Assembly (NCBI GenBank): GCA_038501785.1
Contig: JBAMJR010000162.1
Span: 1,414,001-1,478,000 of the forward strand
DNA from: Myoxocephalus aenaeus
Lineage: Eukaryota; Chordata; Actinopteri; Perciformes; Cottidae
DNA length: 64,000 nt
Reading direction: 5' to 3'
This document shows positions 52,646 through 64,000 of this stretch, piece after piece (within the stretch, counting starts at the first letter, position 1; the number at the start of each line of letters is the position of its first letter). The notes under the pieces are model-generated. The model was not told the DNA's origin. It made no database searches and saw only the letters and a program-made list of their open reading frames with translations. The position numbers were made by a program, and so were the translations under genes.

Positions 52646-55600
52646 GTGAGGATATGTTTTCTGAATCAAGCTCTCTTTTGCATAGTGTCTCATCATAAAA
52701 CTAGGTTGCTCGTTGTAAGCAGCCTTTATAGTCAGGCCAAAGTCATTAAATCCTGTTCACTGGGTGGAGCCAGACAAATTTATTATTTGAGAAGATCCAA
52801 ACAATTGCACAATAGCCCATTCAAAACACCTAAGATTATTGATTTCTGGGGCTACCTCGGTATCCATGGTAATCTGTTCTCTCTCCCTTCCATCTGAGAC
52901 GGCTCTCTTTTTCCAATTCTGAAAACTCATTTTCACTTACCAATGCACATGACTGCTGGCAGGGGCAAGGTGATTTCACACTTGCCTGGCTATTAGTCTT
53001 CGCCGGGCTTGTTCCACGAGTCCACCAAATGTTAATTGATGCAGAGAGACCCCTTAACCCCCCAATGGGAGACGTTCCCTTGGTAAATTATTTCATTATG
53101 GCCTGGCAGAGCTAGTCCACAGTGGAGCCGAGGGGAGTCCTCCTGCTTGCTCCTCAGAGCCAGCCTGATATCTTTGTTAACAAGGGACACCGCTGAGCTT
53201 CTCTCAGCTGAATGCAAGATAGGAGCCTTAATGAGAGGCACATGGACAAAAGAAAGAGACAAGAGGGGGGAGGGAAAGAGGATGGTGACCCTTGTGTGAT
53301 ATAATGATGATGATGCAAAGCCAGTCTGGCCAAATGTTTTTAGTTTGTGTTTGGATTTACCCCTTGTGCATAGGGTTAGGTAAGCTAAGCGCTAGCCTTC
53401 ATTGATTCTGTTTTGAAATTAAGAAATGTAATATGTTGCTCCGCTTTTTATTTGCGCATTTCAGCCACAGTGACTTTAGCTGCTGCGTCATTGCAACAAA
53501 TACATTTAAACAAAATTGTAGTTTTCTTTTGGAATCTAAGTGAAATTCAGGGAAACTTGACCATTTGGACATTCCGTTCGTGGTTTTCCAGCAGATCGCT
53601 GCATGTGAGGTGAGCATTTAGGCCCAAAATGACGTGTGATGCTTTCCAGTGTGCTCAGGGAAATTCCCAGCATCTGTTATCTTCCAAACCCCAACGGAAG
53701 GTCTGTCTCTGTTTGTAATTGTTCCACAACCAAGCTGACAATGTGGGTAAATGCGAGGATGCTAATGATCTTAGTGCCCCTCTCAGTCAGGAAAAGAGCA
53801 TCCAATGCTTGATATTGTCACTAATTAACAACATGGCACTAATTATAGGTATCTTTAATTGCATAGTAACCTACGCAATTGTCAAAGGGAAGCCACCTGA
53901 TACTTGGAAATTATTTTTTAATTACTGGTAAGGCTTTTAGTCATCATGAGCCTTCCATTTCAGCCTTTGATAATTACTCTTCTGTCAGGTCATCCCTAAA
54001 ACTTTTAATTGAGATTGTCATGCATTTCCAAAATCGCTGCGCAAAAGCTATACTTTTCCATAAATGTAATGTGTCGAAATATGTTCGGCACATGCTACTC
54101 AAAATATGTACTTTGTGCGAAAGATGTACCATAATTTATCCTGATGTGAAGCAGTGCACCAAATATCCTCATCTATCTTGATTTCCATACAGTAGAGCTA
54201 TGACGGAGCTAATCAATCCTGTTGTAATGGAGTACTTAGCCAAGTCCCTTAGGGATAGCCAGTGCGGTGGTGTAGACATTGAATGTTGGGTTCACTGTGT
54301 GTCTCTCTGACAAATGAGAATGGTGAACTTTCCTGCGACATCAACAGCTTTCGTCCCATGTGAATATTTTCAGTCTGTAGGTCAGGCCCAATTATGCACT
54401 GCACCATCATTGATGTAGGAATCAATTATATCACAGCTATTAGGCAGGCTGACTGATGTCTGTTGCACAAACAAAGGGTTTCAATTAGAGAATGGGGGCT
54501 AGTTCATTTGTCTGGTGGCGATATATGAAGTGGTTGGCCTTTTAATTTCCTTTAAATTAGCCTGTAATGAGGCCATAATTGGCACCCAAGACGTTCACTT
54601 TCATATTTCATGAGACAAAAAAAGAAATTTATAATTAGACAGCCTTATCTGAAGGCATCCTGCCTCCCAGATGACAATGGTAACTATCTCCGCCTCCACA
54701 TTCCCAGGCTACAAAAGGAATCTCAGAGATGATGTTTGTGCAGCCTAGCTACGGCTAGCAGAACACCATTGTCTGTCTGAGACCACATACTGAACATTAA
54801 AGAGACACAAAATAAAAAAATACACATTTTCCTCATACATGTTTTGTTTACATGTTTTGGTGAGGTGTGAGATGTTGAGATGTGTGGGAACAGTAAGGCA
54901 CAAGCAATGTCTCTTTCCTGAAATCATGACCCGGTTACTCAAGATAATCCACAGACCTTGTTATGAGCAGTTTCATGAAATAAATGAAAACAGTTTTTTA
55001 AATATCATTTTGGCGCTTTGTACAAAAGTCACATGGCATATAGTCCCATTATATTGGCAAGATGGCAGACATCTCAACAGCCGATATCTCCAAAACTAAC
55101 ATCCCCCTTCAAAATAATGTAGATTGAAAAATAGCACTGAAGGTAATGCTGCGTTCACACCAAAAGAGTTGCAAAATATTAGTAGTTACATGTAAAGTCA
55201 ATTGGTTGCGAATGGTTGCGAAAAAGCAAAAATTTGTCCAACGCTGAGTTGCGAAAGCCAATCAGCGTTGAGAAGCTCCGCCCGTCGTCACCGCCGTCCT
55301 GCTGTTGCTGAATCAAACTGCTACTGGTCCGCCTGAAGGAGCGCTAGCTTCATTCAGACACTCGTCCTGGAGGAGTCGGAGCTGTGTGCGACTACGGATA
55401 ATATTATTAACCCAGACACCTGGGCGTTTGATGTTCCGACGTTTGTGGGACTTCCACAACAAGCATAAAGCAGAACTAGTGGTTATTTTAATGGTGAATG
55501 GCGGAAATGGTAACTGTTTTCACGGAGTAAAGCCACGGAGATAAGCCGCGCCCCCTTTCCGCAGCGAAAAAGCGAAAAAGCAAATTAACCACATAAGGTT

Positions 55601-57627
55601 GAGCGAGTAAAGTCAGGCGAAAAAGCGTTCCGAAAATTCGCAATGCTTTTGGTGTGAACACATCATAAGAGAGAAAATATGTATTTTTGATCTTGGTGTG
55701 AACTTTTAATATATACACTGCAAGATATAGGTTTATATTTCGAGAATAATGGAATGCAAAACATGTGTAGTCTGAGTGTGTGCAGTGTAATGGGTCTTAG
55801 TACCACACCCAGGGTTTGGGAAGGGACCAGCATTCTGTTTCCCTTTTTATCCCACTGCAGACCAGCGGGTACATAACTTTGACATTCTGCCGGGACACGC
55901 CCTCTGTCGGCTTACGACCATTTGTTTTGCAGACGAACATGGCCCTTAAAATAGGGTAATGTTAGAACTACACAGTGCAGTTGTACTTGATTTTGGATTG
56001 CTGGTCGTCAGATATGGCAACAAACACGTTCAACAAGAAACACAAGACACAGAGCAACTGGTAAAGGCAACACATATGTTCACACTTAATTCTAGTGGCG
56101 TCTATCCACGCAGATGTTATTTTTCTTCAGGTTTTGAGGTATTCGTGTCTGAGATATCTACCCCAGTCAGTAGTTATAGAGAAACATAAATAGTTGACAG
56201 TTAGGTCTGTGGATTATCCAGCTGTTCGTAACTTTAAACATTTCCTAAAGATTCATGCATTACAAAATTAAAACAGGTTGCACCACATAAATGCATAGAG
56301 ATTCTGATATTTGTCACTAGATATTGAAATAGGTGAATAAGTGAAATAGGTTCAACGCAAAGTGGACCAACTGACAAACGTTGGCTTGCTAACATATAAC
56401 TGACCTGACACAATGCTGCTTAATAATTATGTAAACTTAAATGGTTTCAAATTACATTTGACAAAAATAGCTCAAATTACTAAACATTATGGTAAACACT
56501 TTAGATGAATTGGCCAATGTTCTCGGTTACCTAAAACTGTTATTTTCCCCTCATTCTACAGAAATATTGCTAACCCCAAAACACTCATATTGCTCCGATG
56601 TTTGCATGAATAAAACAAAGTCACACTTAGATTCGCAAAGGATTGTCGATAAGTTCCCTCCTTTTATCATCCCAGACGGGAAACTTGATATGCAGTCAGG
56701 TGCACAAGATAAAAAAGACAAAGAACAAAACAAAAAGCAAAAATCGGTACAAAACAAAAGATACAAAAATGTTTCCTGTACATACAATATACAGAATACA
56801 ATACTACAAACAACACAAACAATCTCTAAAATTCTCATTACATGTGCAAATTGATGTTTTTGCACATGGAACAAAGTTTTTTTTACTCCTGCTCTTGAAT
56901 TGAGGTACTCTGAATCAATGGCCTGAGGGAAGAGATTCAAACTCAGGGATTAAGTATCGCATTTAACCTAATTTAAATGTTTTTGGAAGTTACTGTGTGT
57001 CACAGCTTGTGATGCTGCAGTCACTTCCTCTTTACAAATTGGATTTCTTAAGATTTGACAGCACTGCAGATGTTTCCTCACAACATGATTACAGATTATT
57101 TACCAGATAAGACATTCTTACCTTTTAATAGCACAAAAATGCATCGTTTAAAACTATGTAGTAGTGTATAAGAGCGTTATTGGGAATGCACATGAAAATT
57201 TTGAGATTGGTAATATGAATGGGAACTTTTATAATATAATTCTTCTATGAACACACAAGATCACCTTCACTTACATTTGACACATTTTGAGGTGAGGGCA
57301 AAAATTACCTGGACAAGTCAAATTAAATGATTGCATCGCGGTATATCAGCGGCGTCTCATCCACGGTACACTATGTTTGTCACAGACTGTGTACTAATCG
57401 TCTTAGGGCTCAAACTTAATGTAACACTTGCATGTCATAACACCTATCAACTGTGACATATTGTGGAAATAATGTCAGTGGCCTGCAGCTGTGTGACCAG
57501 CTGCAGCCCAGCTAAGAGCAGATCGCATTAGCAGGAGCCGGACTTCTCTGTGCACCTCACTCAAGTGCCATTTGAAGACATGTGCCCATTTATCATTGGT
57601 GTTATGAGTCTCCTCTCTCCTCCTCAG
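52646..57627. other. Intron 3 (5.0 kb)
   Basis: Phase 0 GT-AG intron with a Harbinger-like element at 55147-55665. The rest is AT-rich and unrecognised. An A-rich stretch lies at about 56705-56765. Confidence 0.65.
55144..55668. mobile_element. Harbinger-like miniature element with TAA duplication
   Basis: The element proper is 55147-55665 (519 bp), flanked by TAA at 55144-55146 and 55666-55668. Terminal inverted repeats are 20 bp with two mismatches: TGCTGCGTTCACACCAAAAG at the left, and TGATGTGTTCACACCAAAAG from the right strand. The GCGTTCACACCA end is characteristic of PIF/Harbinger-type non-autonomous elements in fish. The interior has CpG-bearing non-coding sequence and repeated GCGAAAAAGC motifs. 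Confidence 0.82.
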
Positions 57628-57706
57628 ATTGTGTTTGAAGCCGTAACCTCAGGGCAGCGTGGCTTGCTGGCCATCAAAGACGTCGTGGTCCAGGGCCACC
57701 AGTGCA
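57628..57706 (+). CDS. ptprm: ptprm-like exon 4: C-terminal end of the MAM domain
   Basis: Encodes residues 158-183 plus the first base of codon 184 (79 nt, the same length I derive for human PTPRM). The acceptor is CTCTCCTCCTCAG; the donor is GCA|GTAAGT, ending in phase 1. It reads IVFEAVTSGQRGLLAIKDVV, then VQGHQC. Cys183 is the closing MAM cysteine. The motif written AID(E/D)(V/I) in the human paralogues is AIKDV here, with Lys174 replacing Asp. Confidence 0.92.
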
Positions 57707-59494
57707 GTAAGTCCTTTTTCCCCCTCACCATAAAAGAATATCATCAAGCATTCACTGTCCTTTCCATGACCCTCCCAAATACCTGTGTCGTTGTTGTATG
57801 CAAGGCCCCCCATTCAAACAAAAGGCCTTCAAAGAGTATGCTACAGTCAATCCAAAGTGTAAACCTCCCTTCCCCTAGCTCCCTGATGATTTATGAGCAT
57901 ACAGTTGATATGCTGAAGTGTGCTCATGATTTAATGTCGGTCTGGATGTGTTAAATCTTTCCTTTTGAGAGATGGGGAGAAATAGCGCACAAAAAAAAGC
58001 GGCACAAAAAACAAATACCACAGTGCAGTTTGCTGCTGCTTGTGTTTGGATCCACACTTTCCCTCCTCCCTCAAGTATATTCAGTAAAGCATCTCATCTC
58101 TCAGATGTTCCGAGTTCTGCTTCCCTTGCTGAATACAAGCACTTCAGAGTGCGCTCCAGAGCTAATGAACATGTAATGTTCTAGCATATTTATATTTTTC
58201 AGCTTCAGCTTTTGGGATAGGTTGCTGCAGTGGGAAAACAAGGATGAGGGCTCTTCAGGATTTGCCATATCTATGTTTTTGAGTGCTGAGACTCTACAGG
58301 TTTTCACACTCTACAGTCCAAGTCAAAATCAATACCTCGCGGGTTTTCATCAATTGATTTATACTTTACCCCTCATAGCTGAAGTATCATACTCTGATTG
58401 TCTGGCGCTAATGACCTGGTAACCATTTGAATGCAGCTGAAATCCTACAAATGTTATGTCAATAAGATTGATTTATATAGCAATAGGTGTTACATATAAA
58501 TGTATTTGAGTAAATCAATGAGGCCTTGCGACGTGATCAATGTTTAAATGCGCAAAAGTGTGAGTGGATCAATACCCTGCTCAGTGGCAATTGGGTTTCT
58601 TTGAGTGATAAGTAAAGTGATCAGAGCAACTCTTCAGTGGAGCACAGCCAATTCATTTATAAGACCATGTGAACTATCTTACACAAAGGTGTGATTATGC
58701 TACAGGGTGGGCTGCCTTCCCTTGCATCATTAAGACATTAGCGATAAGAAAAACAGATTTGTCTTTTTTGGCACCGGATGGATTGACGGGACAAAATTAT
58801 AAAGGAGGTGTAGTGTAGTTCAAAGACGAGGTTATAAAATATTAAGTAGAAGTGAAAGTCTTGATGATGAAAGTGATAGAATTAGCTTTTGCCAAGTCTT
58901 TAGAGATTTGGTTATGTTTCGAATCAAGGTCGCTCCACTGAATTGCCCTATTTTTCTATGCAGAATAGTGGTACCAATCAAAAATGTTCTACATAAGTTA
59001 CTTTCTGTGGACTATCCCAGTCTTTGTGCACCCTGGTAATGAGCACAGTTGGAGAGTAGAATAATGCTTTTGGAAAAATCCCCTCAATCAATGAAAAGAT
59101 GCAGTTAGGAAACAGCAGAAACTGGGTGCAAGATCAGCCTCTGGTGTCCCATTTTCAAGGATATAGGTGGGATGCTCCTCACAAAGCAATGCCGGCCTCC
59201 GGCACTGAGGGGTATCGGATAGTGTAATAAAGAGCACTATCCATTCAAGCCTATTTCTCTCAGTTCTTCAATTTTGCATGCAAATCTTGGCATGAGAGTA
59301 TCAAAGTGGGTAACTGGGAAGTCTGTGGACACAGGATCGTCGATCTTAATGCTGCTACTCTAGCACCCAGTTCTGGTGATTAATTCTCATTAAGTACATA
59401 TCCTTTTTAGTGACGTTGTGCACTGCACCCCAGCATGTACCCCGATATAACTTTTTACGCTGCTGTCTGATAGATATTTGCATTCTTTTTAAAG
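57707..59494. other. Intron 4 (1.8 kb)
   Basis: Phase 1 GT-AG intron. I recognise no repeat or RNA gene in it. Confidence 0.7.
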
Positions 59495-59610
59495 TGAACA
59501 CACCTCACTTCCTGACTATAAAGGGGGTGGAGGTCAACGCTGGACAGACTGCATCTTTTCACTGCACCGTCAATGGACGCAAAAGGGACAATTTCCGCCT
59601 CTGGCTTCAG
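59495..59610 (+). CDS. ptprm: ptprm-like exon 5: first half of the Ig-like domain
   Basis: Completes codon 184 (Met) and encodes residues 185-222 (116 nt), phase 0 at the end. The acceptor is CATTCTTTTTAAAG, the donor CAG|GTGAGA. The sequence NTPHFLTIKGVEVNAGQTAS, then FHC (Cys207), and later RLWLQ, carries the B-strand cysteine and the Trp (W220) of an Ig fold. TPHFL and VEVNAGQ are hallmarks of the type IIB RPTPs. An upstream in-frame ATG belongs to intron sequence and is not a start. Confidence 0.93.
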
Positions 59611-61137
59611 GTGAGAACCGTTTTTCTTCTTTTACTTCCACTCTAGATCAAGGATGGAATCGGTGTTAGAAGTGGGCCCTCTGGAAATGAATGTGTCTTA
59701 CTGAACAGACCCAACTGTCTGAATATGTAATCTTCCGATCAGCAGTACTACTGTTGTCTAAGAAGGCTGCAGGCTTTTTAAATGTGGAAATTAGAAATGT
59801 AGCATTTGGCATTTAATGTAGTACATTCTTCAATGAGTCATGACAATACAGAAGATCAACGTCTGGTTTAAGGGGATAACTGTGTTTTTCATTATGATTA
59901 CCAAATCAACACTTTATCCAAGTAAAATCAGGCCAGAGGGTAAAGATTGTCAACCATTTTGTAGGGTATGGATTCCACTGTTGGCAACCAAAAAAGGTCA
60001 AATACACCATAAAGAAAATACAAATTGGTAATCAATCAACATTACAGAGCAACCCATACTACTGTAGACACTGATACAGTTGTGCTTCTTTAATGACTCG
60101 GTCAAGGGAGAGTATGGTTAAAAAAAGAGAGGAGACAAGAGTACTTTGTTATTTTAAACATGTTTAACCCCAAATTACAGTGAGCTGTTCCACCATAGCT
60201 ATTTTCCTGATTAGCGAGCAGATGCCCACTTTAATCGTCAGTTAACCTCAAACAGTTTTGGAGTTCAACCACAGCTTTAAAGGAGAAATTATATGATGAA
60301 ACAACTAAGTGAAGAAGAGATGTTATGGGGGATATACGTAATAGCCCCTTGTTATGTTCCATGCTTAAACACGTCAATTTTTTTTTTTTAAGGAAACACA
60401 AATATTTTTGTTTGTTTACTGTACATACCATTTGAAAATTCCATCTGAGAGATTCACACATTGCATTGTGCGCTTGTGTTTGAGAGTTCACCTGTTCACC
60501 AGTTTTCCAGAGTCCTGTGCGTCTGGGATGCAGGGGATTACAGGTGTTTCAGATTGTTGCCGTATGGTTTTAAACTATATACATGTTGGCTCTGTGGATA
60601 CTGTGTACTATATCCGGCACAACTGAGCTGCACAGCAGTCTTGAATTGACCTTGTTCTGAGCAGCAAAGGTAGTGCATCTGGCCGACCCTGCCGGCTCAG
60701 CTGCTAAGCACACTGTCACACATGTGATCAGTGGGTGCATGACGCCGGGTAAAGGTCCTCTGCCAGGTACTCCATCATTTTAACAAACACGTCCTCATTA
60801 GCACAGGAGCTGGAAAACAAACATTAAGTGAAGTCCCCCGATGACAGTAATGAAGAAATATTTCTAATGAACAAATGTCCCCCATCTGCCTGCTGTGAGG
60901 GGTGACAGCTGGGGAGGGCCCACTGCGTGTTTGTGTGTGTGTGCACATTCCTGTGTGATAAATGTACTCCCACCATCAGCCACCAATGGGAATGATAGGA
61001 CACAAACAAAAGCACCCCAGAACAGACAAGAAGTACACTCAACCAAAGTTTCTGAAACACACAAGGTCAGGTCACTTTGTTTATTAAACATTTCCATTTT
61101 GGAGGCTTACTTGTGTGTTTGTCATGGTTCCAAACAG
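59611..61137. other. Intron 5 (1.5 kb)
   Basis: Phase 0 GT-AG intron. No repeat, RNA gene or additional exon is recognised. Confidence 0.7.
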
Positions 61138-61312
61138 GGCATCGGTGGACGGGAGGCCCCGATGAAAGCCACTAAACCTTGGAACAACCGGCGCTTCATA
61201 GGCACTTTCGATGTAGAGAACACAACCAAGGGCGACTCGGGCCGCTACCGCTGCATCGTCCACTCAGACAAAGGTGTTGGAGTGTCCAATTACGGAGAAC
61301 TAACCATAAAAC
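61138..61312 (+). CDS. ptprm: ptprm-like exon 6: second half of the Ig-like domain
   Basis: Encodes residues 223-280 plus the first base (C) of codon 281 (175 nt, the human PTPRM length). The acceptor is GTTCCAAACAG; the donor is AAAC|GTGAGT, phase 1. It contains RRFIGTFDVENTTK with the sequon N250, then GRYRCIV with Cys261 (partner of Cys207 across the Ig sandwich), and GVGVSNYGELTIK. The D-S-G-R-Y-R-C string is the usual Ig F-strand signature. This is the last coding exon in the window; the FNIII exons should follow beyond position 64000. Confidence 0.93.
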
Positions 61313-63123
61313 GTGAGTATTGGTCCCAGAGCAGATAGAAACACAAACGCACACATGACCTCTGTGCACACAGCAAAGTCAACAGGAGGAAAACAGGAAA
61401 TGCTGCTGCTGTTGTTTGTAGATGAAAATGTCCTCTAAGGCGATACTAAAAATACTATCTTTTTATGTTGATTTGTTGTTCAGAGGACTTTGATACTTTC
61501 CCTGTAAAGGCTGTCCTTGACTGAGCACAATTCCACCTAAAAGATCACAAAGGGTTTACAGTAACCTCACTGATATTTCACTCCTGCAGTCATTTGATAT
61601 GAATTTATGGCGTCGTCTGAAACTAAATCCTGCAAGGCCTCACTTTCCTGCAGCCCTATAGCCCGGTAATGGCCTTCTATATTTCTTCACCTCAATTTTC
61701 TCCCTGTGCTCTCAATTGAATTTACTGCCCCGTTTTTTTTTTCTTTCTCTCTTTCTTTTTTTTTTTGTCTCCAAGCTTTATGTGATTGATAGGTTTAATC
61801 CTGGCTGTCCAGATCGAGGTCTGTCAATCATGCGAGAATGGCCAGGTCCAGACACAGCAGAGTGAAGAGGGAGATAAAGTCTCTCTGCCCGAGTGTATCA
61901 GTGGGTTTCAGTGGTGTACTCAAAGAAAATTTACTGACACACTGGAGGCACTCAAAACCAGACTCGTACATAAATTCAGCAACACAATCACTTGCACAAC
62001 CTCGCACTTACACATACTCGCTAGACGGCAATATTTTTGCTGATCGCTGCCTTCAATGTGTTACTAGATATATTTCTACAAAAGACAAACCAGTTTGGTG
62101 TAAAGTGCCTTTGTCATAAATATTTAAAATAATTTTCTAGATTTAGGCAGTTATCACATTTTTTTAATGCATCCCGCTTTAAATCCTGCAGAGATTTCAC
62201 ACCTCGATGACTCCGACATAAGCCAACTCGTCGAAGGAAGAAAAGAGGCGTTTTCACGGTTATGAGTGTCACACATAAAAAAAGACTGATATCTCCTCTT
62301 ATCGTACCAGTCATAAAACAAGTGCTTAACCCTCCTACAAATGTGTCGGAGTCGTAAATCCTCCCTCAAATGTGTATTCACCGCTTCCGTGACTCGTTTT
62401 TGGAGGAGTGACCACGGAGCGATTCGGTGGATTATGAGGCCGCTGCTGTCGCACACCAGCTCCCCCCTCCACTCATTACCATACACTGCCTTTTTTTTCT
62501 TCAACATGAGGAGAGTGAATGCTTGATTATCCCAGATAATCACTTCTGCCTTTCATGCCAGTATTCAGTCAGATTTATGCGCCTATGTGGAAAGCGCACT
62601 GCATGTATTTCCAGAGCGCCATACCGATTGGGCCGGCCAGTGCAGCCCCTTACCGAGCACCCCCCCCTTGTGATGGACTCTCCTGTAGTGCAGCCAGTGG
62701 TTCTGAAAGGGGGATAATTACTCCCTGTCCAAGTGCTGGCTCCTTTCTTGGCCTGGTTAGAATCACCTGGAGCCTGCAAAGCTATCACTATGCTCCAACA
62801 TAGTATTCTGGGCCATGCTACCGACTCAATGCGGCCGTGTCAGCACTAATGAGAAAAGCCACCAAAAATCGAAGGCCAACCAGGCAAACTCATCATTTTC
62901 CTGTGGCCAGCTCTTCTCCTATCAGGAACAGATCAATTCTTTACCCTCAGCAGCACAATTAGGAGAGCGCACAACATAATGAGGACCTCTTGCATCTAAG
63001 CAGGACAGGCTCAGTGGAAGTAACGGGCAAATGAAAGAATGATTTATAAAGAGTCTAACAACAGGGCAGAGTAGCAGCTCCTATTATTGCTCTCTGTGTG
63101 GTGAATGGCAAATGGTTGGCATG

Positions 63124-63124
<1 letters not shown>

Positions 63125-63171
<47 letters not shown>
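63125..63171. repeat. (TG)n microsatellite
   Basis: A perfect TG dinucleotide run in intron 6. Confidence 0.97.
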
Positions 63172-63174
<3 letters not shown>

Positions 63175-63326
63175 AAGCTACAGTTGTTAACTTTTTGTCA
63201 TATTTGCTCAAACTGTCGCTGTTTCCTGACAGTAGCACTTGAGACAGATCATTTGTGACAAATCTGCTTCTTCTGACTTCTTTTAGTACTCAATTTGTTT
63301 TTCCAAGATTTCCCAATGCCATTGCC

Positions 63327-63516
63327 TATTTCTCACCTCAAATGTTTTCAGAAACTTTTTAGCTGTAAAATTATAATTTTTTACTGCGGCCGGCGGGCGG
63401 TGCTTGGTTTCGGCTTGAATGTTATCAACATGGCGGCTGGGTCAAAAACGTTCTCATTTTACAGCTAATCAATAACACTAAAATATGTTTTCTGAAAACG
63501 TTTAAGGCGAGAAATA
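63327..63516. repeat. Imperfect inverted repeat, probable mobile-element remnant
   Basis: The left arm (TATTTCTCACCTCAAATGTT, TTCAGAAAC, TTAGCTGTAAAATTAT) is matched in reverse complement by the right arm (TATTTCTCGCC, ACGTTTTCAGAAAAC, TTAGCTGTAAAATGAG), with an extra stretch in the right arm. The centre has a GC-rich block (GCGGCCGGCGGGCGG, about 63387-63401). This resembles a dispersed fish repeat that I know only by its sequence pattern. Confidence 0.55.
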
Positions 63517-63629
63517 TGCCATGCAGTTACAGATTATTGATTCATATTTGATCAGCAACGTCTAATTCGACAATATGATCGGAGTTAATGAGCTCCACAA
63601 GCAGTGATATGCGTGAGAGACTCATCGGC

Positions 63630-63936
63630 TCTGACAGTTATTTTTATTGAAACTGCCAACTTTAGTATTAATCATTTAAGTAATTCTCAAGCAAAAAAGT
63701 CAAAGATTCATTGGTTCCAGCTTTTCAAATGTGAGGATTTGCTGTTTTCCTCTGTATCATATGATTGTAAAGTAAAACATACTTGGGTTTTAGTTATTAG
63801 ACTTTTGGTTTAACAAAACTAACAACCTCAAGTCACCACCTTTTGATTTCTGGGAAATTATGATGAGCATTTTTCACAATTTTAAACAGTAAAAGAGTCA
63901 TCAATTTAGTCTGTCAAATAAACAGTTGCAGCCCTA
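63630..63936 (-). mobile_element. Decayed hAT element of the TAGGGCTGCAAC type
   Basis: Ends at 63936 with GTTGCAGCCCTA, the same terminus as the 24378-25369 element. Read on the minus strand, the interior (GTGAAAAATGCTCATCATAA, AGCAAATCCTCACATTTGAA, AAGCTGGAACCAATGAATC) follows a common fish hAT repeat. The other end is too decayed to place and no target duplication is seen. Confidence 0.6.
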
Positions 63937-64000
63937 GTATGTTGGTTAGTATGTCTGTCGTCTTTGCGTCCATGTGCATTGCCAATGCGCCAGTTTTTCA

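Larger units (their letters stand above)
61313..64000. other. Intron 6 (incomplete; runs off the window)
   Basis: Starts at a strong donor and has no following coding exon before the end. It holds a pyrimidine-rich tract (about 61731-61771), a TG microsatellite, an inverted-repeat element and a decayed hAT end. I saw no FNIII exon in any frame. Confidence 0.65.

Noticed and set aside
52382..52897. 171-codon plus-strand frame starting inside exon 3
   Set aside because: Only the first part is exon 3. Past 52645 it reads through a good donor into intron, and homology stops there.
60895..61338. 147-codon plus-strand frame covering exon 6
   Set aside because: The N-terminal half lies upstream of a clear acceptor at 61136-61137 and does not match the Ig domain. 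Only 61138-61312 is exon.

Overview
This window is vertebrate nuclear DNA, most probably from a bony (teleost) fish. The signs are split exons with canonical GT-AG sites, long AT-rich introns, many very long dinucleotide microsatellites, and mobile-element families that I recognise as typical of fish: hAT elements starting TAGGGCTGCAAC or CAGGGGTGGCC, Harbinger-like miniature elements with TAA duplications, and a YADD-type LINE. There are no bacterial genes, operons, CRISPR arrays or viral genes that I can support.

One protein-coding gene is visible, on the plus strand: the 5' half of a type IIB (MAM-Ig-FNIII) receptor protein tyrosine phosphatase. It is closest to PTPRM (RPTP-mu) among the PTPRM/K/T/U sequences I can recall. 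Six coding exons are placed with exact splice sites and consistent phases: 4500-4572 (signal peptide), 40365-40487, 52371-52645 and 57628-57706 (together the MAM domain), then 59495-59610 and 61138-61312 (Ig domain). They encode residues 1-280. The fibronectin III repeats, transmembrane segment and two phosphatase domains must lie beyond the right edge. The gene cannot be assigned to a particular teleost co-orthologue (ptprma or ptprmb) from this sequence alone.

Layout: 1-4080 is upstream DNA with microsatellites and no gene. About 4085-4560 is a CpG-rich promoter and first-exon region. 4573-40364 is a 35.8 kb first intron holding two hAT elements with perfect 8-bp target duplications (17969-19510 and 24378-25369), a Harbinger-like miniature element (30552-31100), decayed repeats, and a rearranged LINE (36951-38306). 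Introns 2 to 5 shrink from 11.9 to 1.5 kb. They hold a foldback element (49231-49536) and a second Harbinger-like element (55147-55665). Intron 6 runs off the end and carries a microsatellite, an inverted-repeat element and a decayed hAT end.

The observations most worth a second look are these. (1) A MAM-domain cysteine conserved in all four human paralogues is replaced by tyrosine (Cys36 to Tyr), leaving Cys27 without its partner. (2) The LINE is flanked by an unusually long, about 120-bp direct duplication of its target. (3) A 218-bp block spanning the LINE's 5' junction is copied without change into the LINE's own reverse-transcriptase frame. (4) There is a perfect 38-bp palindrome with no spacer in intron 2. 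I found no clearly new biological system.
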